From contig NZ_SWKK01000004.1 of NCBI RefSeq assembly GCF_005144745.1, positions 1 through 64,000 of the forward strand: a DNA stretch of 64,000 nucleotides. The letters run 5' to 3'. The position numbers and the translations under genes were made by a program. The stretch comes from Flavobacterium sp. ASW18X (GTDB taxonomy: Bacteria; Bacteroidota; Bacteroidia; Flavobacteriales; Flavobacteriaceae). Position 1 is the stretch's first letter. Each line of letters begins with the position of its first letter. Under the pieces are notes generated by a model. It did not search any database and was not told where the DNA came from. It saw only the letters and a program-made list of their open reading frames with translations. Of the stretch, positions 1 through 9,769 are shown one piece after another.

Positions 1-854
1 CAGGTTTTTACACGGTAACGATAAGTGGTTTTGCAAGCGGAACAGAAACCCGCACGTATGAGTTGGTTAACCCCCCATTACTCACGGTAGACTTGGGGCA
101 AGACGTAGTATTGTGTAGAGACCAAGGTGTGAGTTACGATATTAGCACAGAAGCAGAAGGCGCCATCTACCAGTGGACGTCCGACACAGGATTTAGCAGC
201 AGCTCGCCCATAGTAGATTTAGACCAAGCCGGTACCTATAGCGCCACAGTAAGCACTCCACTAGGTTGTACAGCCAGCGGCACGGTTACCATAACCACGG
301 TAGCGCAAGATATAAGTGCAGAACTAGCATTATCTACCCAAGCCTTTACCGATGAGAGCATCATGGCAGTAGACATCAGTTATCCACTCCCAGACCGTGT
401 AGAATGGATATTACCAGAAAAGGCGGAGTTATTGGAGCAAGACCAAGACCAGGTAGCTTTCTTGTTTCAAGAGCCCGGGGAGTATGAGATAGGAATGATT
501 ACTTACCGTGGACCATGTACGGCATTCCAATACAAGACTATATTGGTATTAGAAAAAGACCAAACGGTTAGCGGCGAGGGTACGGATGGGTATCAAAAGC
601 GGGTAGATGAGTTTTTAGCTTATCCTAACCCTACTACCGGTAGTTTCACAGTAGAAGTAGGGCTAACAGAGGTAGCCAACGTATCGGTTAAGGTATTCAA
701 CCTAGCCAACAACCGTGTTATAGCAGCAGAAAAGGTAGGGGGAGAAGATTATTACCAAATGGCAATGGATATCAGCTCTGAACCCGCAGGCATATACGCT
801 GTACTCATAGAAACCCCGTATGGAAAATACCTAAGAAAAGTGATTAAAAACTAA
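1..854 (+). CDS. Secreted surface protein with T9SS type A sorting domain (C-terminal part)
   Basis: The reading frame is open from base 3, so the gene starts before the window and only its last 283 codons are present. An in-frame TTG at 63 is not the true start, because the upstream codons already read as an extracellular beta domain. The visible part holds Ig/PKD-like beta modules (for example around QWTSDTGFSS) and then a C-terminal domain beginning near YPNPTTGSFTVEV and ending YGKYLRKVIKN. That pattern is the Bacteroidota T9SS type A sorting domain, which directs export through the outer membrane and surface attachment or release. It lies 65 bp upstream of the outer-membrane barrel gene in the same direction. 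I infer that it belongs to the toxin locus as a surface component; its binding target is unknown. Confidence 0.85.
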   Translation, partial: GFYTVTISGFASGTETRTYELVNPPLLTVDLGQDVVLCRDQGVSYDISTEAEGAIYQWTSDTGFSSSSPIVDLDQAGTYSATVSTPLGCTASGTVTITTVAQDISAELALSTQAFTDESIMAVDISYPLPDRVEWILPEKAELLEQDQDQVAFLFQEPGEYEIGMITYRGPCTAFQYKTILVLEKDQTVSGEGTDGYQKRVDEFLAYPNPTTGSFTVEVGLTEVANVSVKVFNLANNRVIAAEKVGGEDYYQMAMDISSEPAGIYAVLIETPYGKYLRKVIKN

Positions 855-919
855 TTGATATAAAATAGAACCATTTATCCGTAGTAAAGCGGAAGATTAA
901 AGCAATTAAACCAACCAAC

Positions 920-3373
920 TTGAGTAAAACACTAGTACTAATTTTTATGATGTGCTCATCATTTGTTTTTGCGCAAAGCATCAATTTTGACCAGCTAGGT
1001 AAAGAAAAATGGCTGCGTTATAATGGTGGTATATCCGCAAATGGTATTTATTATGATGGTACAGCCAATAGGCAACCCTTTACCTATTATTTAAATGGTA
1101 ACTTAAACTTTAATGTAGCTGGGGTATATAATATTCCATTATCCTTTAGTTATTCTAATCAAGAATTTGATTTTCCCAATCCATTCAAATTTAACCGGTT
1201 TAGTTTTCATCCCTCTTACAAATGGATTACAGGTCATTTTGGAGACGTAGCGATGACATTTTCACCATATACACTGGCAGGGCATCAATTTACTGGGGCA
1301 GGATTAGAGTTAAATCCAGAAGGGAAATTTAAGATTAGTGCTATGTATGGGCGTTTATTAAGACCTACAGAGTATAATCCAGAAGAACCTCAAGCACAAA
1401 CAGCATATCAACGAATGGGGTACGGGCTTAAAACATCGTATGAATTTGAATTTGCCCAATTTGGGGCTATAATTTTTAGGGCTAAAGATGATATCAATTC
1501 TTTAACCAATCCCATACCTATAGAAACTGGCGTACAACCCAAAGAGAATACGGTAGTATCCTTGGAATCTGACTTTAAATTATTTGATAAAGCAAGGTTG
1601 CATATAGAGTATGCTGTTTCTGGTATAACAGAAGATACCAGACAAGCTACGGCTAGACCAACGGCAGGTATGTTATCTTTTTTGTTAGATGAAAACATTA
1701 CCACCAATTATTACAACGCAATAAATGCCAATATAACATACCCAGCAGGGAATGGAACTTTGGGGGTTGGTTACGAGCGTATAGACCCGGAATATAAAAC
1801 CTTGGGAGCTTATTTCTTTAATAATGATTTGGAAAATATCACCGTTAATGCTTCGCAAACCTTATTCAATGGTAAATTAAATGTTGCTGCCAATGCAGGT
1901 TTACAACAAGATAACCTAGATAAAAGTAAGAACACACAGCTGCAACGCATTGTAAGTGCCTTTAATGTTGGGTTAAATGCATCGGAAAAAGTGAGTATGA
2001 ATGCATCTTACAGTAATTTTCAATCATACACCAACATACGGGACCAGTTTGACTATATCAACCAAGTAGGGCAATTAGATAATGTAGACACTTTAAATTA
2101 CCGTCAAATTTCGCAAAACGCCAATTTTGGCTTAAACGTTGCCACAAAAAAATCAGAAACCAAACAACACAATGCAAGCATTAATTTGGTCTACCAAACA
2201 TCTGACAATCAACAAGAGGGAGAGACCATAGATGGCGGTAAATCTTCTTTTTACAATGCAGCAATAGCCCATACGTGGGGTTTTATGCCGCATCAACTTA
2301 AAATAGCATTGGCAGGTAACGTATCTTACAATACTACTGGTGGTATAGATGATAATATGATTCTAGGCCCTACACTTTCTGTAGGCAAACAGTTTTTTGA
2401 TAAGCGGTTAAGAACCAATTTATCTTCTAGTTACAATACCTCATTCACCAATGGCAATCAAGACAACTCGGTTTTCAATATTCGCTTTAACAGCGGCTAT
2501 ACTTGGTTTAAAAAGCACAATTTTAATTTCTCAGCCTTATACCTCACTAGAAATAGTAGCACAAGCACCGGGAACGATGTTACCCTTTCTTTAGGCTATA
2601 CCTATACCTTTGATAATTTTAGGTTAGACCTTAAGTGGAACAAAAGCGAGCGGATAAAAAAAGAACGCAACTATGTTAGTTTTAGGTTCCGTAACGTTAC
2701 CTATAGTGGCAGCATAGCAGAAGTAAATACACAATTATCAGATGTATTTAATAGCGAACAGTTTCGTTTTATCCCCGAAAAAGAAAAAGAGGCTTTGATT
2801 TTAGATTTAACAATTGTTAAAAAAGAGACCAAAAGTGGTAAGTACAAAGAAAAAGCACTCGATTTCTTGTCTAAACTATATGATTTTAAGGATTTTGAAG
2901 AATTGTTTAACCGCAGTTTATTCAATGCAATCCGTAAAACCAAGGCTGAGTTTAACCAGCGCGATTTAAACTTGGAAGAAGACATGGTCTTGGCAAAATC
3001 AGATTTAATAAGTCATCCATTGCATGGTAAGGATAGTATTGGTTTACAGATTGAAGAATTAAAGTTATTGCCAGCATACCGTAAATTAAAATTGCATCAT
3101 AAGGACCGGTTAGAAAAATTGGTGGGTTACCGTTGGATGCAGCAAGATTTAGAAAAATACACCAATGTCTATGCCGTAAAAGGTATGGATGGGCATTTAA
3201 AGCGCTTTAAAGACAAGTTTTTTATCAAAGCCAAGGAGACCTTAGAACAGTCTGGAGATGAAAGTATACTAACAGCTTGGTTAGAAAGAGAAATGAACAT
3301 TTACTATTATAAAAAGTCGTTACAACTGGTAGACCCAGAGGCTTTTATATTAAAATATACCTATAAGAATTAA
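920..3373 (+). CDS. Large outer-membrane beta-barrel protein with soluble C-terminal helical domain
   Basis: This 817-residue protein has a signal peptide (MSKTLVLIFMMCSSFVFAQ) ending in the A-Q cleavage site common in Bacteroidota. Residues about 20-600 are rich in alternating, aromatic-bounded beta strands typical of an outer-membrane barrel. Residues about 620-817 are charged and helical, suggesting a periplasmic domain. I recognise no TonB box, plug domain or named family. The start is TTG; the next ATG (947) would cut the signal peptide short. It ends 4 bp before the giant toxin gene, so the two are almost certainly co-transcribed. I infer a role in exporting or anchoring that protein, by analogy with two-partner secretion, but the sequence does not prove it. 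Confidence 0.7.
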   Translation: MSKTLVLIFMMCSSFVFAQSINFDQLGKEKWLRYNGGISANGIYYDGTANRQPFTYYLNGNLNFNVAGVYNIPLSFSYSNQEFDFPNPFKFNRFSFHPSYKWITGHFGDVAMTFSPYTLAGHQFTGAGLELNPEGKFKISAMYGRLLRPTEYNPEEPQAQTAYQRMGYGLKTSYEFEFAQFGAIIFRAKDDINSLTNPIPIETGVQPKENTVVSLESDFKLFDKARLHIEYAVSGITEDTRQATARPTAGMLSFLLDENITTNYYNAINANITYPAGNGTLGVGYERIDPEYKTLGAYFFNNDLENITVNASQTLFNGKLNVAANAGLQQDNLDKSKNTQLQRIVSAFNVGLNASEKVSMNASYSNFQSYTNIRDQFDYINQVGQLDNVDTLNYRQISQNANFGLNVATKKSETKQHNASINLVYQTSDNQQEGETIDGGKSSFYNAAIAHTWGFMPHQLKIALAGNVSYNTTGGIDDNMILGPTLSVGKQFFDKRLRTNLSSSYNTSFTNGNQDNSVFNIRFNSGYTWFKKHNFNFSALYLTRNSSTSTGNDVTLSLGYTYTFDNFRLDLKWNKSERIKKERNYVSFRFRNVTYSGSIAEVNTQLSDVFNSEQFRFIPEKEKEALILDLTIVKKETKSGKYKEKALDFLSKLYDFKDFEELFNRSLFNAIRKTKAEFNQRDLNLEEDMVLAKSDLISHPLHGKDSIGLQIEELKLLPAYRKLKLHHKDRLEKLVGYRWMQQDLEKYTNVYAVKGMDGHLKRFKDKFFIKAKETLEQSGDESILTAWLEREMNIYYYKKSLQLVDPEAFILKYTYKN

Positions 3374-3377
3374 CCTT

Positions 3378-6300
3378 ATGGAAAAGTACAACAACATATT
3401 AAGAAGTATGCTAAAATGTAGTAGTAGCTTCTTGGGTAATACCAAGCTAGGATTCATGGCATTGTTATGGGGACTTTTACTGAGTGGTTGGGCAACAAAT
3501 GCACAAGGCTATCCTGTACAAGTGATACCACAGGTAACCCCCCCGCCGCCCATATACTTATCAGAATATGCAGATGCATCTGTTACCAATGGGCCGTTAC
3601 GGGTACAATTGTTGTTGAATGATTTTTCTATCTCTAATAGAGAAGTACGGTTACGCATGTATTTTGATGGTAACGGACTTTCTTTCCAAAGCAACCCCAT
3701 AGTAAATGGCGCAGCACCTTTATTTTTAGATGGTGGGGTGCCTTTAGTTTTAACACAAACGGATTTAGCGCCTTATTTTCAGTTCGAGAATATTAGCGGT
3801 GTTTCTGGCAATGCCTATGGTAAAGTATTGGCAGAAGGTTCGTATAGTGTATGTTATGAAGTTATAGATGTGCTCACGGGCAATGCCTTGTCTGCGCGTA
3901 CCTGTGCTGCAGCTATTGTTTTCCAGAATGAACCTCCTTTGTTGGTAATGCCATACAACCGTGCCCATGTAGAGGAAAAAAATCCACAAAATATTGTATT
4001 TCAATGGACGCCAAGACACCTTAACGTGACCAATGTGGAATACCAGCTAGATATTGTAGAAGTGTGGGATAACCAAGTAGACCCACAGCAAGCATTTTTG
4101 TCTTCGCCACCTGTTTTTAGTATTACAACCAATAGTACCAACTACGTTTATGGCCCCGCAGACCCACTCCTATTATCTGGTAAGCGCTATGCTTGGCGGG
4201 TAACGGCAAAAGCCTTGCAGGGTACGGAAGAAATAGGGTTATTTAAGAACCAAGGGCACTCAGAAATCTATAGTTTTAGCTACGCAGGGGAGTGTGGTTT
4301 ACCAGAAGGCGTAACTTATGAAGTTAAAGGTAAGTCTAATGTTAACCTGTATTGGACAGATTTTTCTACTGACGTACCAGAATATACCATACGTTACCGT
4401 AAAAAAGAAGGGGAGAACAACGAGTGGTTTTATAGTAAAACTACGAGCAATACAACAACCCTTTGGGATCTTACAGCAGGGACCACCTACGAGTACCAAA
4501 TTGCCAAAAGTTGTGGTATTGTGGTAAGTGATTTTACCCCTGTAGATGAATTTACCACCGCACTAGAAAATGAAGAAGATAGTTTGTACGAGTGTGGTAT
4601 AGACCCTAATTTTTCTGTAGAAAACACCAATCCATTAGCGAGTTTAAGTCCTGGGGAAAGCTTTGTAGCTGGGGATTTCCCGGTTACCGTAGAAACCGCA
4701 AGTGGTAGCAATGGCCGTTTTACCGGTACGGGCTTTGTACGGATTCCCTATTTGCGAAACTTAAAAGTAGCCGTAGAGTTTACCAATGTGTTGGTAAATA
4801 CAGACAGCCAGTTAGCAGAGGGTAGTGTACGTACGGTGTATGATTATGAAAATAGCAGTATTTTAGATATAGATGAAGTCATAGATACCATAGACACTAT
4901 AGCGGAGCAAGTGGGTGAGTTTTTTGAAGGGGATAACGATTTAGACGAAATAACCGTAAACTTCCCTATAGCAGATACCACGGCTATTAAGGTGCAAGAC
5001 GGTAACGTTGTTATAACCAACCCCGCCAATGGCGCCACCGTTACCGAACCTCTTGGAGACGATATGGTAATTACCGATTCTGAAGGAAACGTGTACCACG
5101 TAGATGCAGCAGGTAATGTTACCAAGGGTGGTATTAAAGACTCCGGGGGAATAGTAAATGCAGACAATGTTTCTGGGGTTAATAACAGAGGTGAGATAGA
5201 ATCTTTAACAGCACCTGGCATAAAAGTAACCTTTAACACCAAGGGCACTTACGGTATGGACCGTATGCCAAGTGGTGCTAATGCTGCCTTAAAAGAAGAG
5301 TATACTATAATAAAAGATTATGAAGGCAAAGACTATGTACTAACCCACCATGCGGTAAAAAAAGGTGCAGACACTCAAATTTTAGCAAACATAGCGGTAA
5401 CGGGTAATGACTACACCGCAGAAGACCTTATTTTTAAGACCAAGCAAGGCGAAACGGTAACCAAAGACGTTGTAAATGGAGAAACCTATTTAAAATTAAA
5501 TGGGCATTACACCTTAGAGAGTGAGACTATTTATGCCGTAGTTACCTCTAAGCAAGATACTACCAAGCAACTTACCGCAGGGGCGTTTACCCTTTGGCAT
5601 TTAACGGAGCGCAGTGTAGACGTAGCACTCGTAGCGGTAAATAATGCCCAATTAGATAATTACCAAGATACCATAGACCAAATTTTTAACCAAGGTGTAG
5701 CCCAAGTAAATTTTGCAAAGCCTTTACAAATAAGCATAACTGCTGAAGAATTGGGCGGTAGTTTAGATGTTGGGGACAGCCCATTTGCAGCGGCATATAA
5801 TGCGGAGCAAAAAATGCTAATAAATAAGGTTAAAAATCATCCAGATTACAATAGGGATACCTATTATATTTTGGTGTTTAATGATATACCTGCCGCTACG
5901 GGCATTGCCGGCTTTATGCCACTACAACGCCAATTTGGGTTTGTGTTCTCTGGCTCAGGAGAAGAAGAAGGGAAAGGTGGCGATAAAGGCAAAGTATTGG
6001 CGCACGAAATGGGCCATGGCATTTTTGCCTTACAACACCCATTTGCAAAATACGGCAGCGATATGGAAAACGCTACCGATTGGTTAATGGATTATAACGG
6101 AGGCACCGGCTTGCCCCACATGCATTGGGCACAAATACACAACCCAGACCTTAAATTTTACACCTTCCAAGATGAGGAGGATGGGGAGTACGAACCTTGG
6201 GAATTTGTAACCAGTCAAGATTTCTCCATAGCCAATTTAAGTGCGGATATCGAAAACTATACATTTATTACCCCAGCTGGAGTTTTATTTACGCTACCTA

Positions 6301-9038
6301 ACACAGCGGTAGATGTATCCTTTTTAAGTGGCTTTCTACATGCTTTTACCATTGCAAATGAGAGATACGTTGCAGGGCAGGGTAAAAGTTCCAAACGTTT
6401 TTTAGGTTATTATGCAGATTTTAATAAAAACAATACCAAATACAAAGACCTTATTACCACAACCCTAGCCGATTCAAATATTAGAGCCTATTACGGTTAT
6501 GTAGATGAAAACCTTGGTTGTAACGGAAATAAATTGCTGAGCGCTACTTTTATAGGTGATCGCAATGGAACAACATATGGTAATGTCTCGGATAAAAACA
6601 TCAAATCATTCATCCATTTGGCAAAAAAGGCCTACGATGAAGATGTAAATTTATTAGCTCAAAATGACATTGAAGAAATAACTCAGGTACAAGATGTTTT
6701 CAATTGTTTAAAATCCGATGATTTAAAGGTTCTTTACAAGTACATACAATACCAACACCCAGATTTTGCACACTTGGAATCGATGTTTCAAAATTTGAAT
6801 AAGCTGGGGCAAGTGCGTATAATGGGATTTTTATCAACCGCTGATGACGATACTTCATCTACTGAAAATACGGTTGATTTTGATTTGTCTACGACCGGGT
6901 TAGCAATAGAGTTCAAGAATGCTGTTGATGGTTATGTTAGCAGATTTACAGAAGAGCAATTAAAAACCAAAAATCTGCATATAAAAGTTATGCTTGGCGG
7001 TAAGCACGCTTTTAGTTTTAAAACATGGCAAGATGTTTTTAATTGTACCGTATCCTTTACAAATACTTTTCAATCAACAGATAGTTTTGTACCCAGATGT
7101 ATGTGGTATGGTATAGATGAAGGCATTCAATACTATAGCAAGTTTGATCCAGCATTTATGTCTGGGGTTACAGATGGCGGTCTTATGGCTGTTAAGGATG
7201 TGGTTGAGTTGGTGAATCAACTTCAACAGTTGTCAGAAGCGTATACACAAGGTTTAGCTTTTCTACCAGAGGAGGAAATAGAAGCAGAAGTTACAAGGTT
7301 GATTACAACACTATCTGACATTGTAACCAATTTGCCACGGCTACAAGGCTATTATACTGTTCAGAGTGAATATCAAGAATATTTAGAATTATTTAAAATA
7401 AGTGCAATAGTAAATCAATTAATTATTGATGGGGTTGCTAATTATGCCGAAGATACCGCTATTGATAGTTTTAAAAAATTGATTGAAAGCTTAAAAACCA
7501 ATGCGCCAGAAAAATATAGGGAGTGGCAAAATTGGGTAGGCAACAATACTTCTGAATCCTTCACGAGTCGTAAAGCCGAATATCAAGCAACTAGAGACGA
7601 GTTTATTACTGTTTTAACCTTTCTAAAAGATCTAACAGATCCTGAAAATCAAGAAATGAGAGATGCTGTATTTGCGTCTTTACAGCAAGAACTTGGTGAT
7701 TATTGGGAAACAGTTGCAGCTAAAAATAGTGTAGCAAGATACCAACAAGGTAAAATAGTTTTTCAGATAGTTTCAGAATTGGCAATTGCCTATGTTTCTG
7801 GCGGTAGCGGTAATATGGCCACTATACTCTCAAAGGCAGGTGCGCTCTCACAAAAATCCATAAGAATAGCCACAAGAATTGCTAAAAGAATATTAAGGAA
7901 TTTAAATGAGGTTAGCATAAAGGTAGATGGCAACGATTTATTACTGGATAACCAAACAATCGCAAAAATACTACAAGATGGTTTGGAAATGGAGATAGAT
8001 AAAGTTCCAAATACCATTAATCTTGAAGAAACTGAGACAATTTTAGATGAAATTCAATTACCGGTACTGCAACAAGATGGTACCTTTAAAGAAACCACTA
8101 TAAAAGTAGTTGAAAGTAATGGTATTAAATATTACGTAGAAGTAGATATTGATTTAAATGACCTAGTAAACTCTCTAAAAAATAGTTTACCAGCTAATTA
8201 TAGCAATAAAGTAGACCAGCTTTTGGATAATTTAAATCTAACAACTACTTTAACGGATCAAGAAAAAGGAGCGCTATTAAATAAAGTTTTAGATTTAGAA
8301 GACGCCCATAAGTTCATTGATGATTTTGCTGCAGATGCCGATAAACTGGCCACCATAGCTGGGAAACCGCAGTTGGTTGATAGTTGGAAGGTGCTACAGA
8401 ATACTTCTTTTAGTACCGAAATTAAGTGGCTCGAATCATTTGATGCTCTTAAAAAGAATGATCTATTAAAGTATGTAAGTGATATTAGTGACGCAGAAGT
8501 TACTGCGATTCACCGATATACTGTTAATAATTTCGAGTTAACTAAAGGAGCATATACAGGTACATTAACTGTGAAACAACAGGAGTGGATAGATTTAGTA
8601 AACTCAGGATTAGACAAATTGAGACCGACCAAAGGTTATCAAGGAAAAGTTTTTAGAGGGAGTAACCGACCAGAATCAGAAATCATTGAAAAGTATGTTA
8701 TTGTTTATAACGAGGGGGGCGCAAGAGGAATTACTCCAAGAGTAAATGAACCGCCATTACTTTCAACTTCAAAGAATGCAGATGTAGCAGAAGATTTTAT
8801 TCAAAGGTTTAAGTCACCTAATAATGCTGAAGTAATGTTTGAAATAACATCAAGGAGAGGTGTTGATATTGATGACATATCAGATTACGGTAAAAATTTA
8901 GGTCCTAAAAATCATCCTGACAGGTTGGTGCAAGAGGAAGTAATTTTGTCAAATAATCAAGATTATGAAATCTTAGATGTAATAAAGTCCACTAATACTG
9001 ATGGTTCTATCAGGTATTTAATCAAGCTATCTGAGTAA
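3378..9038 (+). CDS. Giant secreted polymorphic toxin: FN3-like, HEMGH metallopeptidase-like and C-terminal ADP-ribosyltransferase domains
   Basis: This 1886-residue protein starts with a long signal peptide (hydrophobic core about 27-41, ending NAQG). Residues about 44-300 are beta-rich, and an FN3-like module spans about 305-395. A zinc-peptidase-like centre follows, with HEMGH at 876-880, a further His at 887 and a downstream LMDY that resembles a Met-turn. Residues about 1100-1740 are mostly helical and include a hydrophobic stretch near 1457-1485. The last 140 residues look like an R-S-E class ADP-ribosyltransferase: Arg1760 in VFRG, STS at 1796-1798, and Gln1852-x-Glu1854 followed by VIL. 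There is no Rhs/YD repeat, PAAR or T9SS sorting domain. A NADAR gene begins 2 bp after the stop. The modular layout with a toxin tip and linked immunity gene is that of polymorphic toxins. The toxin and protease activities are inferred from motifs. Confidence 0.75.
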   Translation: MEKYNNILRSMLKCSSSFLGNTKLGFMALLWGLLLSGWATNAQGYPVQVIPQVTPPPPIYLSEYADASVTNGPLRVQLLLNDFSISNREVRLRMYFDGNGLSFQSNPIVNGAAPLFLDGGVPLVLTQTDLAPYFQFENISGVSGNAYGKVLAEGSYSVCYEVIDVLTGNALSARTCAAAIVFQNEPPLLVMPYNRAHVEEKNPQNIVFQWTPRHLNVTNVEYQLDIVEVWDNQVDPQQAFLSSPPVFSITTNSTNYVYGPADPLLLSGKRYAWRVTAKALQGTEEIGLFKNQGHSEIYSFSYAGECGLPEGVTYEVKGKSNVNLYWTDFSTDVPEYTIRYRKKEGENNEWFYSKTTSNTTTLWDLTAGTTYEYQIAKSCGIVVSDFTPVDEFTTALENEEDSLYECGIDPNFSVENTNPLASLSPGESFVAGDFPVTVETASGSNGRFTGTGFVRIPYLRNLKVAVEFTNVLVNTDSQLAEGSVRTVYDYENSSILDIDEVIDTIDTIAEQVGEFFEGDNDLDEITVNFPIADTTAIKVQDGNVVITNPANGATVTEPLGDDMVITDSEGNVYHVDAAGNVTKGGIKDSGGIVNADNVSGVNNRGEIESLTAPGIKVTFNTKGTYGMDRMPSGANAALKEEYTIIKDYEGKDYVLTHHAVKKGADTQILANIAVTGNDYTAEDLIFKTKQGETVTKDVVNGETYLKLNGHYTLESETIYAVVTSKQDTTKQLTAGAFTLWHLTERSVDVALVAVNNAQLDNYQDTIDQIFNQGVAQVNFAKPLQISITAEELGGSLDVGDSPFAAAYNAEQKMLINKVKNHPDYNRDTYYILVFNDIPAATGIAGFMPLQRQFGFVFSGSGEEEGKGGDKGKVLAHEMGHGIFALQHPFAKYGSDMENATDWLMDYNGGTGLPHMHWAQIHNPDLKFYTFQDEEDGEYEPWEFVTSQDFSIANLSADIENYTFITPAGVLFTLPNTAVDVSFLSGFLHAFTIANERYVAGQGKSSKRFLGYYADFNKNNTKYKDLITTTLADSNIRAYYGYVDENLGCNGNKLLSATFIGDRNGTTYGNVSDKNIKSFIHLAKKAYDEDVNLLAQNDIEEITQVQDVFNCLKSDDLKVLYKYIQYQHPDFAHLESMFQNLNKLGQVRIMGFLSTADDDTSSTENTVDFDLSTTGLAIEFKNAVDGYVSRFTEEQLKTKNLHIKVMLGGKHAFSFKTWQDVFNCTVSFTNTFQSTDSFVPRCMWYGIDEGIQYYSKFDPAFMSGVTDGGLMAVKDVVELVNQLQQLSEAYTQGLAFLPEEEIEAEVTRLITTLSDIVTNLPRLQGYYTVQSEYQEYLELFKISAIVNQLIIDGVANYAEDTAIDSFKKLIESLKTNAPEKYREWQNWVGNNTSESFTSRKAEYQATRDEFITVLTFLKDLTDPENQEMRDAVFASLQQELGDYWETVAAKNSVARYQQGKIVFQIVSELAIAYVSGGSGNMATILSKAGALSQKSIRIATRIAKRILRNLNEVSIKVDGNDLLLDNQTIAKILQDGLEMEIDKVPNTINLEETETILDEIQLPVLQQDGTFKETTIKVVESNGIKYYVEVDIDLNDLVNSLKNSLPANYSNKVDQLLDNLNLTTTLTDQEKGALLNKVLDLEDAHKFIDDFAADADKLATIAGKPQLVDSWKVLQNTSFSTEIKWLESFDALKKNDLLKYVSDISDAEVTAIHRYTVNNFELTKGAYTGTLTVKQQEWIDLVNSGLDKLRPTKGYQGKVFRGSNRPESEIIEKYVIVYNEGGARGITPRVNEPPLLSTSKNADVAEDFIQRFKSPNNAEVMFEITSRRGVDIDDISDYGKNLGPKNHPDRLVQEEVILSNNQDYEILDVIKSTNTDGSIRYLIKLSE

Positions 9039-9040
9039 TA

Positions 9041-9769
9041 ATGAGTGAAAAAGATATTGAAATACTTAATGCACAAACCTTTTTTGTAAATAGAAGGGAT
9101 ATTGGTTCTGAATCAAAAGAGGAGCTTATTGGAGATGCTTTAAATAAGAATATACCGTTAGAAAAATTAAGTTATTACAATTGGCAAGATAGAGAGCTAA
9201 TTAAGGCAATTAGGGAAAGGGATGAAACTCAATTTACATTTTTTTGGGAGACGAAAAGCCCCTTTTCTCAATGGCATAAATCCTTATTTAAATCTTCGGA
9301 TGTATCCTTTCATAAGGGAATTTATGAGCAACAAAAAGAGTATTTAAAGAGTAGCTTGCCCAATGAGTTGGAGTTTAGTTCTGCTGAGCAATTTATGATG
9401 TATCATAAGGCAATCATTTTTTTGGATAGAGAGATTGCAGATAAAATACTAAACACCTCTAACCCGAGAAAGCTTAAGGAGCTTGGTCGACAAGTCAAAA
9501 ACTATGATGATGATATTTGGAAATATCATCGTAGTAATGTGATATATGCAGCTAACAAAGCCAAGTTTAGTCAAGCTCCACATTTAATGGATGTTTTAAC
9601 TGACACGATTGGAACTACACTTGTAGAGGCAGCTCCGAATGATCAGATATGGGGAATTGGGTTAGTTGCTGATGATCCTAAGGCTCAGCAAAGAGAGACT
9701 TGGGAGGGTAAAAATCTCTTAGGAGAAATACTTACTCTTTTACGTATGGAGTTTATGGGGATGTATTAG
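9041..9769 (+). CDS. NADAR (DUF1768, YbiA-like) domain protein, probable immunity protein of the ART toxin
   Basis: This 242-residue protein has a 60-residue N-terminal extension and then a full NADAR signature: FFW (67-69), SPFSQWH (73-79), SAEQFMMYHKA (114-124), Trp160, AN-AKFSQ (171-178), LVEA (194-197), IWGIGL (203-208), Trp221 and NLLG (225-228). NADAR proteins bind ADP-ribose-type ligands, and some members have been shown to remove ADP-ribose from guanine and counter DarT1 toxins. The gene starts 2 bp after the toxin stop codon and is noticeably AT-richer than the upstream scaffold, as immunity cassettes often are. I infer that it protects the producer by reversing the modification made by the adjacent ADP-ribosyltransferase domain. 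A general riboflavin-pathway role, as proposed for YbiA, is the less likely alternative. No signal peptide is seen, so it should act in the cytoplasm. Confidence 0.85.
   Translation: MSEKDIEILNAQTFFVNRRDIGSESKEELIGDALNKNIPLEKLSYYNWQDRELIKAIRERDETQFTFFWETKSPFSQWHKSLFKSSDVSFHKGIYEQQKEYLKSSLPNELEFSSAEQFMMYHKAIIFLDREIADKILNTSNPRKLKELGRQVKNYDDDIWKYHRSNVIYAANKAKFSQAPHLMDVLTDTIGTTLVEAAPNDQIWGIGLVADDPKAQQRETWEGKNLLGEILTLLRMEFMGMY

Noticed and set aside
63-65. TTG at 63 as the start of the first gene
   Set aside because: The same frame is open to base 3 and encodes a continuing extracellular beta domain, so the gene starts outside the window.
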